From positions 1 to 21,024 of the forward strand of contig CAYUUP010000019.1 in the NCBI GenBank assembly GCA_964447925.1: DNA of 21,024 bases. Direction: 5' to 3'. Below are positions 16,129-21,024 of the stretch, in pieces. Below the pieces are notes generated by a model, which was not told the origin of the DNA, made no database searches, and saw only the letters and a program-made list of their open reading frames with translations. The position numbers and the translations under genes were made by a program. Origin of the DNA: CAYUUP01 sp964447925. Its GTDB lineage: Bacteria > Bacillota > Clostridia > Oscillospirales > Oscillospiraceae. Each line of letters begins with the position of its first letter. Position 1 is the first letter of the stretch.

Positions 16129-16937
16129 TCGGTGCGTATGACCGGATCAAGGCGGCCCGTGCTAAGGGCCGTCCCACGGCGCAGAAATACATTGAGCAGA
16201 TTTTCAAGGAATTCACCCCACTCCACGGCGACAGGCTCTTTGCTGAAGATGCTGCCGTGCTGGGTGGCATTGGCTGGTTGCGGGATATGCCTGTCACCGT
16301 TGTGGCCACCGAAAAGGGCGTGGATACCCGGGAGCGGGTACAGCGGAATTTTGGTGAGCCAAGCCCAGAGGGCTACCGCAAAACCCTGCGGCTGATGCGC
16401 CAGGCAGAAAAATTCCGTCGGCCGGTTCTGTGCATTGTGGATACTGCCGGGGCCTGGTGTGGTATGGATGCTGAGGAACGGGGCCAGGGTGAGGCGATTG
16501 CCCGGAACCTGATGGAGATGATGACCCTGAAGACGCCTATCCTCTCTCTGTTCATCGGGGAGGGAGGCAGTGGCGGCGCACTGGCACTGGCGGTGGCAGA
16601 TCAAGTCTGGATGTTGGAAAATGCCTGTTATTCCGTCATTTCTCCCGAAGGCTGTGCCTCCATCCTGTGGAAGGACGGCAAGAAGTCCAAGGAGGCATCC
16701 GAAAGTCTGCGGCTCACTGCCCAGGATATGCTGGATCTCCATGTGGCCGACCGGGTGTTCCCTGAGCCGGAAGCTAAGGACTTCCCCAAATTCTGCCGCC
16801 AGCTGGAAACTGCCATCTGGCAGTTCTTCCAGGCGCAGCAGGAGAAGGGCGCTTATGAGCTGACCTCCGCTCGTTACCGCCGGTTTCGGCAGTTTGGCGC
16901 GGAAGAATACTGTAATGCCAATGATATCGTGCGATGA
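16125..16937 (+). CDS. accA: Acetyl-CoA carboxylase carboxyltransferase subunit alpha
   Basis: Partner of AccD in the carboxyltransferase; 270 aa, the shorter type common in Firmicutes (E. coli has 319). The HGDRLFAED segment follows the N-terminal helix. IVDTAGAWCGMDAEERGQGEAIARN and GEGGSGGALAL form the active-site glycine-rich regions, and SPEGCASILWKD is conserved. AGGAGGG within accD lies 7 nt before the ATG. This is the last operon gene; a hairpin begins right after its stop. Confidence 0.96.
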   Translation: MIGAYDRIKAARAKGRPTAQKYIEQIFKEFTPLHGDRLFAEDAAVLGGIGWLRDMPVTVVATEKGVDTRERVQRNFGEPSPEGYRKTLRLMRQAEKFRRPVLCIVDTAGAWCGMDAEERGQGEAIARNLMEMMTLKTPILSLFIGEGGSGGALALAVADQVWMLENACYSVISPEGCASILWKDGKKSKEASESLRLTAQDMLDLHVADRVFPEPEAKDFPKFCRQLETAIWQFFQAQQEKGAYELTSARYRRFRQFGAEEYCNANDIVR

Positions 16938-16970
16938 AAAGGAGGCTGTCTCTACGAGACAGCCTCCTTT
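16938..16970 (+). terminator. Terminator hairpin of the fab-acc operon
   Basis: A perfect 15-bp stem (16938-16952 with 16956-16970) closes over a 3-nt loop TAC, starting next to the accA stop. It is flanked by an A-run on the left, but the right side has only three T residues, which belong to the stem. Strong stem, weak U-tract. Confidence 0.8.
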
Positions 16971-16992
16971 GCCCGTTGTGCATGAATCGGGG

Positions 16993-17021
16993 TGGAATTT
17001 TTCCCGCCCGTATGCTATGAT
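16993..17021 (+). promoter_or_regulatory. Extended -10 promoter of the moxR operon
   Basis: TGC directly precedes TATGAT (17016-17021), giving an extended -10. The -35 (TGGAAT, 16993-16998, 17-nt spacer) is weak. It lies about 60 nt before the moxR start and just after the upstream terminator. Confidence 0.5.
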
Positions 17022-17081
17022 ATAGGATACGGCGAAAAACGTGATTGCGTCGGGCAGTCTGAAAAACAGGAGATGATTCCC

Positions 17082-18044
17082 ATGAATATTTCACAATTGT
17101 CCAATCAACTGACAGAAGAGATCTGCAAGGTGATCTACGGCAAGCAGCCCCAGGTCAGGCTGGTGGTCATGGCACTGCTGGCCCAAGGCCATGTGCTGCT
17201 GGAGGATTTGCCTGGCGTGGGAAAAACCACATTGCTGAAGACATTGGCGGCCGTTTCTGGATGTTTGTCCAAGCGTGTTCAGTTTGTCCCCGACCTGCTG
17301 CCGGCGGACATTCTGGGAACCAATATCTTTGACGCAGCTCGCGGAGAGTTTCGTCGTATTCCCGGTCCGATCTTTACCAACTTCCTGCTGGCGGATGAGA
17401 TCAACCGGGCGGTTCCCCGTACCCAGTCCGCCCTGCTAGAGGCCATGGAGGAGCGGCAGGTGACGATTGATCGGGAGACTCTGCCTCTGCCTGCCCCCTT
17501 TGTAGTGATGGCCACCCAGAATCCGGTGGAGTCGGAGAGTACCTTCCGGCTGCCTGCCGCCCAGATGGATCGTTTCCTCATCCGGCTGTCCATAGGCTAC
17601 CCTGCCCCGGAGGAGGAGCTGGAGATGCTCTTTGGGCTGGGGGATAACATCCCCTTTGACCAGCTTCAGGCGGTAACCACCCCGGAGGAATTGATGGCAG
17701 CTCAGCAGGAAATCGGAACCATCCATGTTGCCCGGGAGGTGGCAGCTTATATCATCGCTCTGGTGGGGGCCACCCGGGAGGACAGCTCTCTGAGAATGGG
17801 AGCCAGCCCCCGGGCGTCCCTGGCGCTCTTTCGCGCCGCCCGCACCTGGGCCGCCATGGAGGGCCGGGATTTTGTGACGCCGGATGATGTGCAGGCACTG
17901 GCCGTTCCGGTTCTGGCCCACCGGCTGCTGTTGACCAATGAGGCACGGCTCTCCGGCCAGACGGCGGAGGGCGTATTGGCCAGGCTGCTGGAGAAACTGC
18001 CGGTGCCGCCTTTTGTGGGTGGGCAGATCTATGCAGAGAAATAA
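17082..18044 (+). CDS. MoxR-family AAA+ ATPase
   Basis: Cytoplasmic AAA+ protein of the MoxR group, thought to act as a chaperone for maturing partner complexes; 320 aa. Walker A is GVGKTT (45-50), Walker B LLADEI (102-107), sensor 1 ATQNP (144-148), and QMDRF (161-165) holds the expected arginine region. AGGAG lies 9 nt before the ATG at 17082; upstream open frame to 16992 lacks such a site. It overlaps the following DUF58 gene by 14 nt, the standard moxR-DUF58 pairing. The substrate in this organism is unknown. Confidence 0.93.
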   Translation: MNISQLSNQLTEEICKVIYGKQPQVRLVVMALLAQGHVLLEDLPGVGKTTLLKTLAAVSGCLSKRVQFVPDLLPADILGTNIFDAARGEFRRIPGPIFTNFLLADEINRAVPRTQSALLEAMEERQVTIDRETLPLPAPFVVMATQNPVESESTFRLPAAQMDRFLIRLSIGYPAPEEELEMLFGLGDNIPFDQLQAVTTPEELMAAQQEIGTIHVAREVAAYIIALVGATREDSSLRMGASPRASLALFRAARTWAAMEGRDFVTPDDVQALAVPVLAHRLLLTNEARLSGQTAEGVLARLLEKLPVPPFVGGQIYAEK

Positions 18045-19302
18045 AAACGTCCTGAGCAAGGGCTCCAGCCTGATCGCCACCACTCCCGGCCTGATCCTGT
18101 GGGGCGCGCTGGCGGCAGTCTGTCTTTGGCAGCGGCTGGGCATTCTGGCATGGCTCTTTCTCTTCCTGCTGCTGCTGGGCGGGGCGGCCCGGTGGTGGGG
18201 CAGCCGGTCAATCCGTCAGGTGGAAATCGGTATCGAGTGCGCCCGAACCCAGCTCTTTCCAGGGCAGACTACTACCCTGACCTACACCGTGCAGAATGGC
18301 AAGGCGATTCCACTGCCGTGGCTGGAGATATCCCAGGACGCCCCCCTCCGGGACTGCCTGATGCCGGAGGAGGGCTTTGAGCGCTATGTTCCCATGGGCG
18401 CGGAAGGGCGGGCAAGCCCCCGCCCGGCCCTCCGCCAGACCATCCCCTATGTGGGGGGATGGGAGACACTGCGGAGAGATACCTGCTGGACGGCCCGGCG
18501 GCGGGGTGTCTATGATCTGAGGGGGCTGGTGGCCCGATCGGGGGACGGCTTTGGGCTGGTGCAGCGGGAGCGGAGTCTGCCGGATGGCAGCTTCCCCGTT
18601 TTAGCGGTCTATCCCCGGCGGGTGGAGGTGGAGCTGGAATTCTTCCTCCGGGATCAGTGGCGGGCTGCCAGCGGCGGAAACGGCTGGATGGAGGACAACA
18701 CCGTCCTCCAGGGCAACCGGGACTATCAGCCTGGCGATAACTGGAAGCACATTAACTGGCGCATGGCGGCCCGGGGGCAGGGAATACAAGTGAATCTCTA
18801 TCAGCATATCCGGCCCCGGCAGATGCACTTTTTGCTGGACGGGGAGTCTTTCTGCCAGGGTGAGGGTAAAGCCGATGGAACCTTCCCCCTGCTGGAGGAG
18901 ACACTGGAGATCCTGTCCTCTGTGGTAATAGGACTGGCCACCCAGGGGGCGGTGTGCCGCCTGACGGTACCCCAGTCCCGATATTCCCCTGCCCGGACGG
19001 TGGAGACAGAGGCGGGAGACCCGGGACCGTTACTTTTCTGTCTGGCAGGCTACGAGCCGCAGCATATCCAGCGGCAGGAGGAGGGATTTGAACCTTCGCG
19101 CTTCTCCAGCCACATCCCCATAGGGGAGGAGAGCTGCTATCTGTTTACCGAGTCAGGGGACTGCCTGCCGGAGGGCCTGTTGCAGCAGCTGGATATAAAC
19201 CGGCTGTGGATCTTATGCAGGAGAAACTGGGAAACTGCTTTGGCGTTGGGCTATTGCGCGGCCTCACTGGAGCAGCTGAGTCAGGGGGTGGGATGCAAGT
19301 GA
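18031..19302 (+). CDS. DUF58 domain-containing membrane-anchored protein
   Basis: A 423-aa protein with two predicted membrane segments near the N-terminus (about 18-33 and 37-53). A beta-rich region follows, then the DUF58 signature YQPGDNWKHINW at 232-243. The rest resembles the von Willebrand A-like fold of the family (HFLLDGE around 270). Members are usually partners of MoxR ATPases; their biochemical role is not established. The ATG lies inside the moxR 3' end, behind a weak GGGTGGG site, so translation is probably coupled. It overlaps the next gene by 10 nt. Confidence 0.88.
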   Translation: MQRNKNVLSKGSSLIATTPGLILWGALAAVCLWQRLGILAWLFLFLLLLGGAARWWGSRSIRQVEIGIECARTQLFPGQTTTLTYTVQNGKAIPLPWLEISQDAPLRDCLMPEEGFERYVPMGAEGRASPRPALRQTIPYVGGWETLRRDTCWTARRRGVYDLRGLVARSGDGFGLVQRERSLPDGSFPVLAVYPRRVEVELEFFLRDQWRAASGGNGWMEDNTVLQGNRDYQPGDNWKHINWRMAARGQGIQVNLYQHIRPRQMHFLLDGESFCQGEGKADGTFPLLEETLEILSSVVIGLATQGAVCRLTVPQSRYSPARTVETEAGDPGPLLFCLAGYEPQHIQRQEEGFEPSRFSSHIPIGEESCYLFTESGDCLPEGLLQQLDINRLWILCRRNWETALALGYCAASLEQLSQGVGCK

Positions 19303-20591
19303 AACAAAAATCATCGCTGATTGTTGCGGTGGGCATCCCCCTGTCCGCCGCTACCGGACTGCACTTCGTTGTGACCCTGATGGCCTGCGGCAAAAGTCCC
19401 GCCCCCGATCCCTGGGGCTTCCGGCTCTGGTGGCTTTGTTTGGGGGGAACTGTTCTTGTTTTGCGATTGGTGCTGAGAAAGCCTCGGGAGCAGTGGACGG
19501 TGGCGGCCATCTGCGGCGGGGGACTGATTCTGCAAACGGTGCTGACGCTGCTCTCACCGGCCAGTTACAGCAGCCTGTTCTCCTATCTGGCAGTCTTTGG
19601 CATGTGGGCGCTGTCCTATTTTGCCTGTGGCTGGACGGCCCTGAGATGTCCCAAGGCCGAGACGCTGATGTATCTGTTCGAAATTAGCCTGGGGGTTTTT
19701 GTGGCGGCCTGCATTATGGTGTCCGCCAAAATATTGCCCGCCTCCTCCAGCACGGTCTGCTTTGCAGGGATGCTGCTGGCCCTCTTTGCTTTGGCGGGCT
19801 ATCGCCAGACTGGAACGGCCAACCGCCGGGGCGGCCTGCTTCGGGTGGGACTTGTGGCAGGAGCGGGAGGGCTTTCCGCACTGCTCACCGGGCTGACCAC
19901 CGGACTATTCGGCCTGGTTCTGGGGAATGCTGTCCGCTGGGGGCGCAGTCTGCTGTCCGCCATCGGCGTGGCCATCACCAGTTTCATGACCTGGCTGGTT
20001 GCCCTGCTCCCGGAGGAAAGCCTGGAACTTACGGAAGAGCTATCCCTTGGGACGGGGGAGATTCGCGGTACGGATACCTCCGTTCTATCCCAGGATACCA
20101 AGAGCGTTATTATGGTGGTTGCTATCTGCTTGATTCTCGCGGCGGCAGCGGTGGGACTGCTGCTGTGGCTCCGCTGGTCGGGATGCCGCAAAACGGGCCG
20201 GAGCGCCAAAGCGGGGGGAGTATCCGTTCGGAGAAGCGGGGAAAAGAAAAATTATCTCTTACTCTGGCTTCGCCATCGGACGTGGTACTGGAAAAACCGC
20301 AATACTCCGGCAGGAATTCTGGTCTGGTTGGACGGTGCTATGCGTCGGCGGGGTATGGGACGCGTAGCAGGAGAGAGCAGCCGGGCCTTTTTGGAACGGG
20401 TAGGCAAAAGCAATCCCAATGCGGGGGAAGGTTTGACGGAGCTGGCCCGTTGGCTGGACTGCCACTATTTTGCCCGGGAACGTCCCGCGCCCCTGCAGGG
20501 CAAAATTTCTGGCCTGCGCCGGACGTTGCGCCAGAGTTTTGCTGCGGAGCCTATTGACAAACGCAGCGAAAAGGAATACAATCTGAAATAG
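19293..20591 (+). CDS. Polytopic membrane protein, TgpA/DUF4129-like without transglutaminase core
   Basis: A 432-aa protein with about eight hydrophobic segments between residues 8 and 295 (among them around 8-30, 43-61, 127-150, 155-170, 220-240 and 271-295). A basic soluble tail of about 135 residues follows. The tail segment SSRAFLERVG...LTELARWLD resembles the C-terminal DUF4129 region of TgpA proteins. The third gene of moxR-DUF58 operons is often a transglutaminase-like membrane protein, but no Cys-His-Asp transglutaminase domain is visible between the last membrane helix and the tail. The ATG at 19293 follows a weak GGGGGTGGG site; a GTG at 19299 or an ATG at 19206 are alternatives. 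Function is unknown; the family link is an inference from context plus the tail. Confidence 0.7.
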   Translation: MQVKQKSSLIVAVGIPLSAATGLHFVVTLMACGKSPAPDPWGFRLWWLCLGGTVLVLRLVLRKPREQWTVAAICGGGLILQTVLTLLSPASYSSLFSYLAVFGMWALSYFACGWTALRCPKAETLMYLFEISLGVFVAACIMVSAKILPASSSTVCFAGMLLALFALAGYRQTGTANRRGGLLRVGLVAGAGGLSALLTGLTTGLFGLVLGNAVRWGRSLLSAIGVAITSFMTWLVALLPEESLELTEELSLGTGEIRGTDTSVLSQDTKSVIMVVAICLILAAAAVGLLLWLRWSGCRKTGRSAKAGGVSVRRSGEKKNYLLLWLRHRTWYWKNRNTPAGILVWLDGAMRRRGMGRVAGESSRAFLERVGKSNPNAGEGLTELARWLDCHYFARERPAPLQGKISGLRRTLRQSFAAEPIDKRSEKEYNLK

Positions 20592-20636
20592 AAAGTTAGC
20601 GGCCTCAAGTTTAATACCGCAGTGGCCGCTTTCTTT
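20592..20636 (+). terminator. Terminator hairpin of the moxR operon
   Basis: AGCGGCC (20598-20604) pairs perfectly with GGCCGCT (20624-20630) over a 19-nt loop. The pairing extends outward, past a small mismatch, as AAAG with CTTT. A T-rich tail (TTCTTT) follows. It begins right after the stop of the third moxR-operon gene. Confidence 0.7.
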
Positions 20637-20696
20637 GGCGCATAAAATTAGCTTATTCTAACACATGTGGACAAACAGTAAGAGGAGCGATGCGAG

Positions 20697-20882
20697 ATGT
20701 TTATTCGTCTGAAGGATGCTGTGAAAAAATAGGGTGACGGTGAAACCGCTGCCTTTGTTCTGGATCATGCCGGACTGGAGTTGGAGGAGGGGAAAATCTG
20801 CGTGATCCTGGGCCCCTCGGGAGCAGTTTGTCAAGACATTTTTTCTGATTTTTTGAAATTGAATTTGCAGAAGGCAAAATGA
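20697..20882 (+). pseudogene. ABC transporter ATP-binding protein, 5' remnant (nonsense and truncated)
   Basis: From ATG 20697 the frame reads MFIRLKDAVKK, then TAG at 20730, then GDGETAAFVLDHAGLEL and EEGKICVILGPSGA. This is the start of a LolD/MacB-type ABC ATPase, where KKYGDGET and GPSGAGKST would be expected. The TAG stands where a Tyr codon (TAC/TAT) is normal. The similarity stops at 20825, in the middle of Walker A. The frame then runs through AT-rich unrelated codons to TGA at 20880. GAGGAG is still present 9 nt before the ATG. No matching permease or remaining ATPase is downstream in the window. It is a decayed gene end, not a functional protein; residues after the TAG could not form a nucleotide site. 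Confidence 0.75.
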
Positions 20883-20905
20883 GGGTAAAACGGCTTGCGC
20901 CAGCC

Positions 20906-20934
20906 TTGTGAAATCTTCGCTCATGTGCTATAAT
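20906..20934 (+). promoter_or_regulatory. Strong extended -10 sigma-A promoter
   Basis: TTGTGA (20906-20911), 17 nt, then TATAAT (20929-20934) preceded by TGC. The match is near-consensus and also has an extended -10. It points at the partial gene starting at 20973, with a predicted leader of about 30 nt. Confidence 0.75.
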
Positions 20935-20972
20935 CAGGACAGTTCGACAATCGGAATTTTGTGAGGGCGATA

Positions 20973-21024
20973 ATGGATTTTTTAGATAAAATACGAGTAC
21001 CTCAAAAATCAGATTCTACCAAAA
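20973..21024 (+). CDS. Unidentified gene, 5' end only
   Basis: ATG at 20973 opens a frame of 17 codons to the window edge, reading MDFLDKIRVPQKSDSTK. A GAGGG site lies about 6 nt upstream, and a strong promoter about 40 nt upstream. The short sequence is Lys/Asp rich and hydrophilic, with no signal peptide so far. Codon choice is AT-richer than in the operons to the left. I do not recognise it. Confidence 0.55.
   Translation, partial: MDFLDKIRVPQKSDSTK

Noticed and set aside
20690..20737. Short frame from the ATG at 20690 (MRDVYSSEGCCEKIG)
   Set aside because: Only 15 codons, and the better-spaced ATG at 20697 opens the frame that matches ABC ATPases.

Overview
The window reads as chromosomal housekeeping DNA from a GC-rich member of the Bacillota, most plausibly a gut clostridium of the Oscillospiraceae/Ruminococcaceae type. 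This is inferred from a ClpC-type unfoldase, purine-rich Shine-Dalgarno sites before almost every gene, Firmicutes-style separate accA and accD, a FabK enoyl reductase, and a fatty-acid gene order like that of streptococci. No rRNA, tRNA, CRISPR array or complete mobile element was seen.

Region 1 (1-4300): clpC on the minus strand is divergent from ychF on the plus strand. ychF converges on a minus-strand Rrf2-type regulator, and both stop codons lie in the arms of a shared inverted repeat. The Rrf2 gene is in turn divergent from a class B penicillin-binding protein.

Region 2 (4303-7702): the penicillin-binding protein is followed by a malic enzyme (oxaloacetate/malate to pyruvate chemistry, a possible NADPH source).

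Region 3 (7703-16970): a near-consensus sigma-A promoter drives a complete type II fatty acid synthesis operon, fabH-acpP-fabK-fabD-fabG-fabF-accB-fabZ-accC-accD-accA. Genes are tightly packed and often overlap, and the operon ends in a perfect 15-bp hairpin. Together the genes encode acetyl-CoA carboxylase (AccABCD), malonyl transfer (FabD), priming (FabH), elongation (FabF, FabG, FabZ, FabK) and the carrier (ACP). There is no fabT, fapR or fabM in the window. AccC lacks most of a conserved loop after its catalytic Arg, and AccD has a shortened zinc-ribbon knuckle.

Region 4 (16971-20636): a three-gene operon of MoxR AAA+ ATPase, DUF58 protein and a polytopic membrane protein. The last looks like a TgpA-type protein without its transglutaminase core. 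A hairpin terminator follows.

Region 5 (20637-21024): a decayed 5' remnant of an ABC transporter ATPase gene (in-frame TAG, cut off inside Walker A), then a strong extended -10 promoter and the first 17 codons of an unidentified gene that runs off the window.

I did not find a convincing new biological system. The most interesting items are the AccC loop loss, the ABC remnant and its junction, the trimmed MoxR/DUF58 operon, and the Rrf2 regulator paired with a cell-wall gene.
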